A DNA stretch of 64,000 bases from Colocasia esculenta (lineage: Eukaryota; Streptophyta; Magnoliopsida; Alismatales; Araceae): assembly GCA_014218235.1 (NCBI GenBank), contig CM024756.1:71918152-71982151 (forward strand), read 5' to 3'. The notes below the pieces were generated by a model that saw nothing but the letters and a program-made list of their open reading frames with translations, was not told the origin of the DNA and did not search any database. The position numbers were made by a program, and so were the translations under genes. Shown here in pieces: positions 34,601 to 44,788 of the stretch; the stretch's first letter is position 1, and each line of letters opens with the position of its first letter.

Positions 34601-35938
34601 GGGCCGTATATAGAAAAGTCCCTATAGAAGGCTCCATGTGATATAAGTTTGTCCCAAAGGCATTGGGAAAACCCGGAGGTGGACAAGTCCACTGGATAGG
34701 GTGGAGAGGGCTTCTCCCGGTCTGCGCAGTTACCAAGATTCACCGCTGTATTGCCTAGGTGGTGAGTATGTGTATGAGTTGTGTCATGTGTTGTGTTATG
34801 AGTGGTGTTGAAGCTGTGCTAAGGAATGAGCACGAGCTATGAGATAGTTGTTAGTGTCCTCTACTGGTGGTTAGGACTATGTGTCATGGCAAATTGTTTA
34901 AGTAATGAAAAATGACTAAAGTGTGAGATATGTGAACATGGAACGTGGTAAGTGCCCAAGATGCACGCGGTAAGTGCAATCGACGTGATATGTGATAAGT
35001 GAAAGTGGAAGAGAAAATGATGTGGAAATGAGTAAATTGTGTAAGTGTGAACATGTGTACATGTCAAATGTGTAAAAGCGAACAATGTGAACGAGTAAGT
35101 GTGCAATCATGTGAAACTGAAAATGCGCGAGTATGTTATTGAAACCCATGCGGACAACGAAATCATGTGAAATCAGTGAAATTATGTTATTAGCATCATG
35201 TTATTATGAGCAAAGATGTCTAGGATCCATGTTAGGATAATTGGGGAAAACGGGTACAAGATAGCATGATTGTTTGTTCACATGATATGTTTTAAGCACG
35301 TTGTAGCTCTCATGTCTTGGTTCTTTAAAGACAAGTTTCATAAGTAAATTGAATAGAGAGCATGTGATAGGTAAATTTTATTCCTACAAAATCTGAAAGC
35401 ATGATTCATGTATAAACTTGTGAAACTTTCATGATAGGTTGAAACCTCGGAATGACTAGTATGCCATGTTTTGAAAATTGTAATGTGCATGTAAAACCCC
35501 TATGACTTATACGTGTATGTTATGTATGTTGCTTGCTGAGTCCTTGGACTCACTCTGCTTCGGCGTACAGTTGACAGGTATCGTGCACTAGAAGGAAGCG
35601 TGACGAGGATCATCATATAGAAGACTATTTTGTGGAGCTGCTACCAGTTGTACTTTTCTTTTGCACAAAAGGATTATTGTATGGACAATATTTGGGCATT
35701 GTAGTTCTCTTTATTTTGTATTAATGTGACATTGTCTTTTCCATTTCGCTATTTAGATGTGGAATGTGTGTTGGTGACGGGTTAAGAGTTGAGTTGTTTA
35801 TTTTATTCCGCTGTACTCTATTGCTATCCAGGTACATATCAACCTATCGACCAGTGTTGGGTACATGTCCCACTGTGACGAAGCCCTTTATACCGATGGG
35901 GATTGGTATAATCGTACCGTATGAAGAGGGTCGTTACA
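31676..35938 (+). repeat. 3' LTR of the LARD-like element
   Basis: 4263 bp, starts TGTAAGGCCCGG and ends CGTTACA followed by the TAATG duplication. The arms at about 32990-33030 repeat the GCGTCCA/TGGACGC hairpins of the 5' LTR. The domainless ORFs differ between the two copies because of indels, which argues against them being genes. Confidence 0.9.
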
Positions 35939-36130
35939 TAATGATGCCTTGCAGTCCTCGTCCCGCCTCTCCCTCAGCGCCTCGAGGTACTGGACATCAA
36001 CGTGGAAGGGCCGCACCACCAGGAGGTGTCTGAACCCCATCTGTGCAATCCATGTCTGTTGGGCCTCCGGCAGTGCCCGGTACCATGCCCAACACAAGTC
36101 CCACGTCACCCTACTCCTCATTCTGCCTTT
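35939..36130 (-). pseudogene. PMD gene, 5' part, antisense to Tat
   Basis: On minus it reads RVTWDLCWAWYRALPEAQQ, QMGFRHLLVVRPFHVDVQ and LEALRERRDEDCKASL, the N-terminal PMD region (AGF..L and L..AL.ERW blocks), and breaks exactly at the TAATG duplication. It continues in frame at 26690 once the insertion is removed. A 3' splice site (GGCAG on minus near 36125) precedes it. A candidate first exon lies on minus about 36690-36480 (MDMTRGKDKLSE..., donor AAAG|GTAGG near 36479); that part is speculative. Confidence 0.7.
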
Positions 36131-37277
36131 TCCTTGCACAAAACATAGAAACAATAAACGTCAATATCGATTGTTGTTAAGAACAGGTTGACGGCAAGGT
36201 GCTTGCCGTTTACACAAAAATTGACGTCCAGGGGCTCGCCATTTACATAGGGTTGACGGCAACTTCACTGCCGTCGAGTTCATAAGTAGGTGTCCACCCC
36301 TTTGATGTCAAGTTAAACTTGACAGCAACAGGTTGGACGTTTCACAACTAACTTGACGTCAACCGATGTTTACGTCAAATTCTTATTAAACACGGCCTCT
36401 TCCTTATTTTCGCTTTCATCCTCACATTCTACATTCATCCACCATCATTCACAGAAGGTTAAGGGTTGGTTTAACCTACCTTTGGGCGTCGTGGAGCCCT
36501 CTGAGGTACCTCCGCCTCCGTCTCTTCCTCCTCTCCCATCATCTTCGGTCAGGTCCACCCTTCTAGTGCATCCTCCTCCTCTTCTGCTGCCATACTCACC
36601 TCCTCACGAGCCTGCCATGGTTGCCTACTCCTCTTCCCCCGTCTGGCGAGGTGGCCTCGGAGAGCTTGTCTTTCCCCCTTGTCATGTCCATTCAGCACAG
36701 TCCCGAAGAAGAAGGATGAAGAAATTGGAGAATTCCAAGTGATTAGAAGAAGTTTGGATGATTAGAAGGCAAGAGAGAGCGTGCGAAGAGAGGAAGGGGA
36801 GGTGAGAAGGCACTCCGGCGTTTGAATTGCATAAAGAGGCGCCGAAGATGGCCTCGGGTGCACAAAGCTGATTTTTGAAATTGACGTCCACCCCGTGGCC
36901 GCCAGGATTCCTTTGACGTCAACCTTCTGGCAATGGATTATTTGTCGATGGTAGCCTGTGGCCATCTATCTCTCGCTTCGAGGTACCCTGTCAGACCCCG
37001 TACCACAGTCAACGATCGTTTAGTGGACGTCTACTATATGGTAGACGGCCATCGATCTGGCCATTTATCATCAGTCTGGCTATTAACGGCCTCAATGTGG
37101 TCGTCTACTATCCCTTGCTGTCCATCGATGTGGACGCCAACCCCTCGCTCATAGTCATTCACAGAACACTCCAAAACACTCAATTGAAGACATTCAGCTC
37201 AATTCAAAGCACAAACACTCGATTCCACAATTCAAGCCATTCACACATTGTACTCAACTCTACTCATTGTTTATTCA
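36131..37277. other. Region between antisense ORFs with TTGACG decamer-pair modules
   Basis: Two module clusters. At 36188, 36221 and 36253, and loosely to 36370, units have the form TTGACGGCAA-N5-TTGCCGTTTA (25 bp; steps 33 and 32). At 36885-37140 there are looser units (TTGACGTCCA, TTGACGTCAA, TGGACGTCTA pairs). The second cluster lies upstream (on minus) of the possible PMD start and downstream of the DUF7745-like ORF. The plus-strand ORF 36353-36742 is Ser/Pro low complexity and I do not support it as a gene. Confidence 0.55.
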
Positions 37278-38740
37278 TCAACTTGTGTAAACACTTATTG
37301 AAAATGAGGAAAATACATCATTTCGCTCTACGAGCCATAAAGAAATCACAAGAAATTGGGCGAATTGTGTCAATGTACTCTTCATACTTCCAGATGTCCT
37401 CCAGCTCTCCTGCACTGCCTGTCCCACCTTCTTACTCACTGTGTACTTCTCCCAAGTCTTCCTTGCTTTCTTCATCACTTCACATTCCTCCCTGAGATGA
37501 TCATGGTTGTGCAGTGAGATGAAGCTAGAATTCCCTGTTGTATTCCAAGCTGACACTAGCACCGGTGTGGCTGGTACACCACCATCTAATCAGGACCAGT
37601 CAGCTACAAATTTCTATCCTCCCTAGTGCGAACTCTAACTCAATGTCCTCATGAACAGTGGCCTCACTATGAAGTCCTCCACCAGGAAGTAGCTAAGGTA
37701 GTCTCGCCAGGCATCTCTGCTCTTCAGGTGTGCTGTCACACACTTGATCTCATCCTCTGGCTCATACCACGCCCTGCTGTAGTGCACTGAACTCTGAAGA
37801 AAGATTCTGGAGGGGGTTTGTTGTTTCTCAGCAAATCAAACTTCAAATGAGCTTACATCCATACCTGAAGCAGAAACAAGCTCCCGCATGTGCGTCCGCC
37901 TAAGCTCATCATGGTGAGGGAGCTGTAGAGGTGCGCAAGCACTACACGGGCAAGTGACTACCCATGCCATAGCAGAGATAGGATTCCACGTGCTCGTATA
38001 GGAGGAATCACCACTGGTAGGGAATAGAAACACACCAGCTAGGCAGAGTGTCAGTCCGTGGGTCGCCCTCTCACCGCCAATCTCCTTCGCATGCTGGATC
38101 AACCACCAGGCCAATAGGTCTAGGAAGATCCTGTTCTTGTTCGTCATCCTCAGCAACTCTTCTTGTCCCGCACGATGTCTGCTAGGAACTCTTCCCACGG
38201 GAGAAGAGGAGTCATCAAGTCATACTCCAAGCATCATTTCCATCCCAGGAACAGTCTACCTCCTCTAGTAACACTGTCGCCTCGAATCCCTAGAACACGA
38301 ATGTGTGTGTGTGTGGGTGCCAACGCTCAATGAGTGCTCCCAGGGCATCAAATCCCCACAACATGTTCTTCATGTTCTTGGTGTGGACGATCATAAAGCT
38401 CAGGTTCCCATGTCCCGATGTAGCTCCTCATGTCGCATTATCACATTCACAAGTTGATTAGCCAGGAGAAGGCCCGTACCTGGCCCTGGCTTGGGAAGGC
38501 GGGCACCTCCTGTGCACCCAGGGAGCATCATGAGAGAAGGTTGGGGCATTTTTAGCAAGAGAGAAACCAAGAACAGGTGATATGTACCCCCCATTGGCCA
38601 GTCGTGTGCTCAAATGCCCCGAAACCTCACTCAGAACCCCGGGTTCATGCTCGTGGATGTTCCGGTCGATGTGGAAGCCATGGTTGCTGCTGCAGATGTC
38701 CAAAGTCCTCCTCTAGTTCGGAGTTGAGGAAGGAGGACAA
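37278..38740 (-). pseudogene. DUF7745-like ORF, antisense to Tat
   Basis: On minus the region reads ALIERWHPHTHTFVF (about 38330), then 38198-37836 with LLRMTNKNRIFLDLLAWWLI, ERATHGLTLCLAGVFLFP and ISAMAWVV, then SSVHYSRAWYEPEDEIKC with RDAWRDYLSYF (about 37800-37690), and a charged helical tail at 37562-37278 (LREECEVMKKARKTWEKY). The order of an ERW block, a KxxALxLxxxGxxLFP-like block and a helical tail recalls plant transposon-borne DUF7745 proteins. That match is from memory of the family pattern and needs a profile search. Stops and frame changes occur. Function unknown. Confidence 0.4.
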
Positions 38741-39943
38741 AGGTTGAAGATGGAAGAGTCCTAATGGCCTCCCAATAGCTAATTTTTCAATTTAATCCGC
38801 TGGAATGTTTACGTCAACATCGTTTGACGTCAGTTTACTTGATTGTAGCATCTATCTATGGACGTTTCTCTGGTAGATGGCATGATATGTTGAACGTCAA
38901 CTGTATGTGGCAATTGGGTTGACGTCAACTGTGGAAAATTTCAGAGCTTTATTATTTTACATATGACTATTATTTCTTATCTTGTGCTTCAAGTTATTTT
39001 GCAGGATGTTTAAGCACAAGTGATGCTTCAAATTCGGGAACACTCATGCAACCTTGAGTGGTATAGGTATGTCTAACATAGGTTAGTCACCGGAGGCGAA
39101 TAACTTGGCGACCGTAAACCCAGAGCCCATTTACCAAAAACTATGATGGGTTTTGCGATCTCTCAGTTATTTGTATAGCCTTAGAATTTTCCTCTGGTTT
39201 TAACTTACATTTTAGATAGGGAACCCACACCAACATTTAGGACTTCACTGCTAACATTCTCTTACGAACTTAAAAAAAATGGCGATTTTCCTCAATCACT
39301 GTGTGGCACCCAACTCAAGTTGCCAACCGGATTAGCACCACCTTCTTGAATATCAAGCTGATATCGAGTCTTTGTTGCCCTTCTCCAAGCAATCACAAAT
39401 AGTCCCACCAAGCATCACAAAGTTATCAACCATCTATTGAGTTCATGTGAACCATTCGTCAGTCATGAGATTAATTCTGGACTTCTGGCTTTCCAAACAT
39501 TGATTCCAGTTGGAATCTTTTGATAATCCTTTGAGAGCACAATCAATCCATTTTGTCTTCACAACCCCCGATTGGACAAACGTCCTAGTTATGTCAGTGG
39601 GTCCCGACAGACTTCAGTTGTGAGATTTCCCTGATTCAAACCGTCATATTACACTCCTTTGACTCAGACACACCAGAAAGTAGTCAAAGTCCTACTTGGC
39701 AATGTCGGGGCCGTTGGGTTACAGTTATTGTTACACACGGGTAGATCACCCTCCCTCTTGTTCACACTTGTCTCTCAAGCGATTTGTAACTTGTTTCTAG
39801 CCTAACTCATTCGTGTGGCCTGCTACAATTCCTATCCTCAGAGATGGCCCTTCTATCAAATCTCCGCGTCCTTTGTTTACCGAGGCACCAACCTTTCAAT
39901 CCACTCTGCTCCCTTGAAAGATCGGATGTCTCGGAGGGGCATT
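38741..39943 (+). other. Tat 3' internal region with decamer-pair modules and polypurine tract
   Basis: Modules at 38808-38832 (TTTACGTCAA-N5-TTTGACGTCA) and 38895-38935 sit upstream, on minus, of the DUF7745-like ORF. 38950-39900 has no supported gene. TCGGAGGGGCATT (39931-39943) directly before TGTAGACG is a Tat-like polypurine tract and sets the LTR start. A TGGCGATTTTCC at 39280 recalls Tat primer sites but is in the wrong place. Confidence 0.5.
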
Positions 39944-41050
39944 TGTAGACGCGAGATTTGGCTCAACCCAGCGTGGTTCATGGCCCAATAAGGCCTATTT
40001 GACTGCTTGTTGACTTGCCTCAGATCCCATGTAAATGGCAACATTGATTGCCGCTGACTACAAATTGGCGGCAAATACCCTGGACGTTGACTCCGGTTGA
40101 CGTCCACCTATGTTGACATCTGCATGGGGTGGCAGCAGCATCGCTTTCCGTCAACCTGGGTTTACTTGGTCTACATAACCGCCCAAGATTCTTGCCCACT
40201 TGCACCCACTCCTCAGTCATGCAATGCATGGGGCCGTTCCCAACGGGCAAATGGGCCACCTTGGCACCCCCTTGACCCAGTAAAAATCCTACATGGCCCC
40301 CTCTCATTGGTTTGGCCTTTAATACATGGATTGCCACATGTTCAAGTGTGTTTTCTTACACATGAGCATCCTAGGCTCCCTAGCTCCGCCCCCACTGCCT
40401 ATATATGTCACTCCTTAGCCTTCTAAGTGTGGGGGGAGATGCTGGATGAGCTGAAGCTTTGATGCTTTGAGAGAAGAGAGAAAATCTTGAGAGCTCCACC
40501 TTTGTTCCCTCCCTTCCTCTCAACACTTGGACGTCCAGGAGCATCACCATGAGCTGGAGGAGCCCACAAAGGAACCACCAACGCCTGCTAAAGAGGATCA
40601 TCTCCCTCTCTCCTTCTCTTCCCTTCTTCTTCTTCTAGTCTTGCATGCTATTCACTACACACACACACTCTAGGCACGTAGTGCACTTCCCTACACACCT
40701 AAAAGGGGTTTTCCAAACCAAAAATGGAGGGAAGAAGGGTGGTCATAACATTTGGCCCCACTCTTCTCAAGCCCGCAACCGGTACGGGGCTCACCTTTTG
40801 GGTCACTCTTCTTTACTTCTGGACATTTACCGCACTTCCTCAAAGTGTAATAGCTCTCTCTTTGTTGTAGGAACACTTCAAGCAAGACTGCGGAGCTTCT
40901 TTTCTTTGGCCCGCCGAAGAGGAGAAAGTTGAAGTCCCGCCATCCACCGCTGCGAGAGGCCACATCACCGGCGCGATCATAATACCTCCTTGGGTACAGG
41001 TAAGGCCCTGGTGATCACCTCCCCTCACTTTCTTGGCTGGTTTCATTGTT
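39944..41050 (+). repeat. 3' LTR of the Tat element (end approximate)
   Basis: Starts TGTAGACGCGAGATTTGGCTC after the polypurine tract; 43243 starts similarly (TGTAGACACGCAAATTTGGCTC). It contains inverted-repeat modules at 40048-40121 (TTGCCGC 40048-40054 with GCGGCAA 40068-40074; TTGACGTCCA-N5-GTTGACATCT at 40097) and a TATA box CTATATATG at 40399. The right edge is not sharply defined; minus-strand LTR sequence seems to begin near 41050. Confidence 0.6.
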
Positions 41051-42229
41051 CTTATCTTAGGACAATCTGGTCAAAGAGCAAGAACAAGTCACCAGCAAAC
41101 GACCACGCCAACGAGGGAGCACTCTCAACGTTCGGGAAACATCTAGAATAGCAACGCGCTGCGCGGGGTGCGGAATGGGGTGCCCACAAGTACAACCAAC
41201 TCAGTCTCCATGAGGGAATCCACAGAGTATGGAGAATTACGGAGGTCTGAGTGGAAAGGTCCCTAATCTACAAGAACGGAATGTCCAATAGAGAGTTTCC
41301 AATCCCAGAAAGGGCTGCCTATTTGTGCAAAAGTGTAGTGTAGAACGTGCCTCAATATCACAATCCACCGGTTTAAAACAAGCGAAAAGTGAGTAACATG
41401 ATGACATATTATAAGTAAGACTAACATGGTTTTTACAATTTTAACAAGATCAACTTTCAGTTTAAAAACAAACTAGAGCTTCAAGATGAACACATCAATC
41501 TCAATATGGATAGATCATGCGATTAAGAACAATTAGAATAAGCTTTTAGGTTGTTATGACTTTTAGATGGATTAACAGTTTTTAAGCCACTGGACAAACA
41601 CGAAATACACTAAGAACTAATGTAAACATGTAGTACTTTAAACATAACACTGCCTAGCGGGTGTCTGAATTACTGTGGAAATTGCAACGGGTTTAGTCGT
41701 CGCCTATTTCAAAGGTTTAAACAGAAGAAAACAAGACTTCAAGATGACCCAACAATCGTGATGGGGGTACAGGTCGCGTTCAAGACAATCGATGTAATCA
41801 ATCGATTATCAGACATAAATGCAACGATCTCCATGGTCACGTTCAAGGCAATCGATAGAGGGTACCAATTGGTGACTACCGAATCGCGATGGGTAGGTCT
41901 GACCATTCAGACAACTCTCTTAAATACGAAATATGTACGAAAACCAATGGCGGGAAATTATCAAATTGCGATGCTTTTATCGGTCGTGACTTGGTCATGC
42001 ACTGAAATCTAAGCGGTGCGTAGTTTGATGCTATTAGATCATGTCAGAACGAAAGTAAAATGTGACGGCCTATGCACTCGCTTTTCGGGTAACCAAGATA
42101 GGTTGGCCTGTCACGATACCATCGTCTAAAGTGCAAGGCGATTAGTTGCTGGTTAGGGTTCAACCCGAAAACTATTAAAATGATGCAGTCATGCATGTTT
42201 GGACTATGACTCGAGATCTATGGCTCTTT
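41051..42229 (-). repeat. Minus-strand LTR fragment related to 59189-61510
   Basis: 41190-41260 is the reverse complement of 61320-61395 (AGACCTCCGTAAT...CTCCATGAGGGAATCC on the two strands), and further similarity is visible to about 42060. It holds TCGCGT/AATCGAT-type inverted motifs at 41770-41990. No gene: ORF 41758-42012 has no domain. Confidence 0.55.
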
Positions 42230-43242
42230 TGTAATAGCCCTGGCGCCTAGACCACTGGCACCCACCGAGAATCCGACCACCAGTACCGCCACCCACGGGC
42301 CCGAAGACTCGAAGTGCTAATGAACAGCCTAACAAGATATGTAAAGGAATTAAATGATGACAACAAGCACTCGAAATGTTTAACAAGTGAAGGAAAGCGA
42401 CCACCACAAAGTACGAGTCTAGTACAGTCCCAAATAACAAGTACAAGTGTTGTAAGAAAAGGAGATAACAAATCCCTTAGGGGCATACCCCGAGGGTGAA
42501 GAACCGAGAAGTACTGGGGAACACTTCTCAAGGTAGGCACCGTCTACTACGACCCTATCTCCTCTGCCCGCCGCGGAAGCTACTACTATGAGCCTGACCT
42601 AAAAAGGAGGGATGAGCTTCATGAAGAAGCCCAGTGGGGACTACCATCTCCAGTTGTTCTAACAAAGTATAAGATATATGTTTAACAGAAAGTAAATATG
42701 ACAATCTATTCTACTAACAGAGTAAGTGTGGAAGCGAAAGTAACTACACGGCCATCGGTCTAAACACGGCGGGATCGGAACACATGTAAACACGGCATGG
42801 GGCCGAACCCCAAGGTTGTAAACACAGATAGTGGAAACTATCTGGACAAAGACAATAGTCACAAAACAACTACCACTAGTCAACCGGTCAGAGCGCCGCG
42901 GGCCCTACCTCGACCACCCATCCATGTCTACCACCTCCGGTCGGAGTGAGATGCATAACTAAAAGTAACCACTCAACGGCCGTAGTTCTGGCCAGACTAC
43001 AGTCCCACCTGGCCCCTCTAGATGGTACTAGAACCATAGAGTGAGGCAATGAGACGGACTAGCTGATCTATGCTGGAAGAACACCCAAAACCACCTCGGC
43101 GTACAAGACTCAGCTAAGAAGCTCTGCAAACGACTCTATGCCATTGTCCCCACCATTTCCCCTTAGCTCCAAAGTCTGTAACTCCAGCACTCTCGCCACC
43201 AAGAGAACTCCCTCAACCGGTGCGCGGGTGGGGGGTCCTAGG
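42230..43242 (-). repeat. Minus-strand chromovirus-type LTR fragment
   Basis: Plus strand starts TGTAATAGCCC, the reverse of a GGGCTATTACA LTR end. It shares GGGGCATACCCCGAG with the LTR at 61511-63581 and similar spacing to it. Truncated on the right by the LTR starting 43243. No gene found; ORFs 42204-42540 on minus are LTR shadows. Confidence 0.45.
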
Positions 43243-44723
43243 TGTAGACACGCAAATTTGGCTCCACCGCGGGCAAATTTCGTGTTGCGCCATAATACCA
43301 TAAATGCCCTCTTTTTGCCTTGCAAGAGTGTTTTCAAAATAATTTTTAGACCTCACCCATTCTTTCTCGGTGCTCCCCCTCCGTTTCAAATGTGGTTCGG
43401 GCGCGGATTGACCTGTGCGGTCAGGTCACAGGGTTCGGGGTTCGCAAAAGGCATATGGACAACTTCATTGATTCGCATCCACTACAGTGGATGCCTTTTA
43501 GGAAGACCATATCGCGTCCTGCCGCCCCGATGCGTTTCAAATCATGACGCGTCGGCCTGAGCGCCACAATTAGGCGAGACCTCAAAAGTTGTCGCACTCA
43601 AGTGCCTACCCCTCGGAACCATCAAAACCTCTGAATCGCGTCTTGCCGCCCAGACGCAATTAGGTCGTAAGCCTGACATGCCAAACCTCAGAAGTCGTCC
43701 CACGTGCCTAAATCGTAATCGCGACGAGGTAAGCCGACACGTTTTAAAACACGCGGCCATCCTCGACGCGATTCTAAAAGTGGTCATCATTTCCAAATGT
43801 CAAATCAAGTTGACTTCTGAATCGTGGCCTGCCGCCCATAAGCGATTTATATCAAGTCACAGTGTGCTTGCCTGATGCTATTCTAATCGCGGCCTGCCAC
43901 CCAGACGCATTTCAGTCTTAAGTCGCGTCCGCTATAATGGACGCAATTTAAATTCATGATGCCTATAAATTGGACCCGAGGGTCATTGTTTTTAGGGGGT
44001 CCACGAAGCGGCGAAGCTCTGCTGGATCCTCGCCTCGACTCCGAGCCATTCCTCGCTGATCCATTCTTCTTCCTCGGAGTCCGGCGCCGTCGCCTCCTTC
44101 CATCCCACGCGTGAGTCAGGAGCATCTTCCTCCTCTCCTTCCTCCATCCAACCGGCAACGGTCCGTCACGCTGCACCAACGTTTGGGGAAGCACACCCTC
44201 CCCTCTCTTCCTTATTTGCATTTCTACTCCCTCCGGGCCCCACGTGGTTCTTTACATTTTCACATCCTCCGGGCCCCACGTGGCCCTTCTTTAATCCTTT
44301 TTACACACACATGCATACATGCACACACACCTACTTTAGGGGTTTAAAACCACCATTCAGTGAGTCCTCCCCATTTTACTCATTTATTTATTTATTCAGA
44401 TTCGTACTACACCCTTATTTTGCTAATCCCCATTCTTATTTGTCTTTTTTTGCAAGGATAACCAAACGAGGAAACGCCCTCTACCACGGCCGACCATGTT
44501 CGTAGAGGAAGATAGGGCCCACATCATCCCCCGTGCATCTCCCCTCTAAAAAGGTACGCTCGCGATCACTCTTCCATCCCGCACCCCTCGCCATGCAATC
44601 TCCCTTCGGCACCCTCACGTGCCTGAAGATCACGATCTTTTTTTTCTTTTCTTTATTTTATCACCACCCTCTTTGTGGATTAAACGCATGGGGTCCCCGA
44701 CGGACCACACGGCGGTGTCTACA
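43243..44723 (+). repeat. Tat-like LTR with 9-bp inverted ends
   Basis: Starts TGTAGACAC and ends GTGTCTACA, a perfect 9-bp terminal inversion; 1481 bp. Contains an array of TCGCGTCC...GGACGC units at 43475-43945 (GCATCCACT 43475-43483 with AGTGGATGC 43486-43494, perfect; GCGTCC 43925-43930 with GGACGC 43939-43944) ending just before a TATA box CTATAAAT at 43963. The flanks CTAGG and ATTGG differ, so it is not a clean solo LTR. A short internal stretch follows. Confidence 0.65.
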
Positions 44724-44788
44724 ATTGGTAACAATGACAACCTCTAACGGAACAAGCCCTCAAGTGACAGCACTAGGCGAACGACTAG
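44724..44788 (+). other. Short remnant of Tat internal sequence
   Basis: ATTGGTAACAATGACAACC follows the LTR end and starts with TGG two bases on, as a primer site would, but I cannot match it to a tRNA with confidence. Cut off by the minus-strand LTR at 44789. Confidence 0.35.

Larger units (their letters stand above)
26691..35938 (+). mobile_element. LARD-like nonautonomous LTR retrotransposon, giant LTRs, 0.73-kb interior
   Basis: 9248 bp, flanked by TAATG (26686-26690 and 35939-35943). LTRs of 4253 and 4263 bp start TGTAAGGCCC and end CGTTACA. The interior (30944-31675) has a tRNA-Met PBS, a gag remnant with a zinc-knuckle motif and a polypurine tract, but no pol. PBS context (GTTACAGAGATTGGTATCAGAGCC) is that of Tekay-like chromoviruses, so it is probably an internal-deletion derivative of one. 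It must rely on another element for RT and integrase. Large noncoding LTR derivatives of this kind are called LARDs, though their interiors are normally longer. Confidence 0.92.
12771..41050 (+). mobile_element. Tat-lineage Ty3/gypsy element, 5'-truncated, with three nested insertions
   Basis: Reads gag (C-terminal half)-PR-RT-RNase H-second RNase H-IN on +, then antisense ORFs, a polypurine tract (TCGGAGGGGCATT) and a 3' LTR starting TGTAGACG at 39944. Two RNase H domains, the IGYxxGxGLGR-like linker and the TGTAGAC LTR start are Tat/Ogre features. Three insertions interrupt it: 14550-16043, 20946-24013 and 26691-35938. Joining everything from 12771 to the 3' LTR into one element is an inference: it rests on the duplications around each insertion and on the known habit of Tat elements to carry antisense extra ORFs between pol and the 3' LTR. 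The 5' LTR and the N-terminal half of gag are missing. Confidence 0.6.

Noticed and set aside
26691..35938. A plain tandem duplication or assembly collapse of 4.3 kb
   Set aside because: TG...CA ends, PBS, polypurine tract and TAATG duplications show a true LTR element.
36353..36742. Plus-strand ORF of 129 codons
   Set aside because: Low-complexity Ser/Pro/Leu sequence, probably the shadow of a minus-strand exon.
39280..39292. TGGCGATTTTCC as a Tat primer binding site
   Set aside because: No LTR end precedes it, and it lies between antisense ORFs and the 3' LTR.
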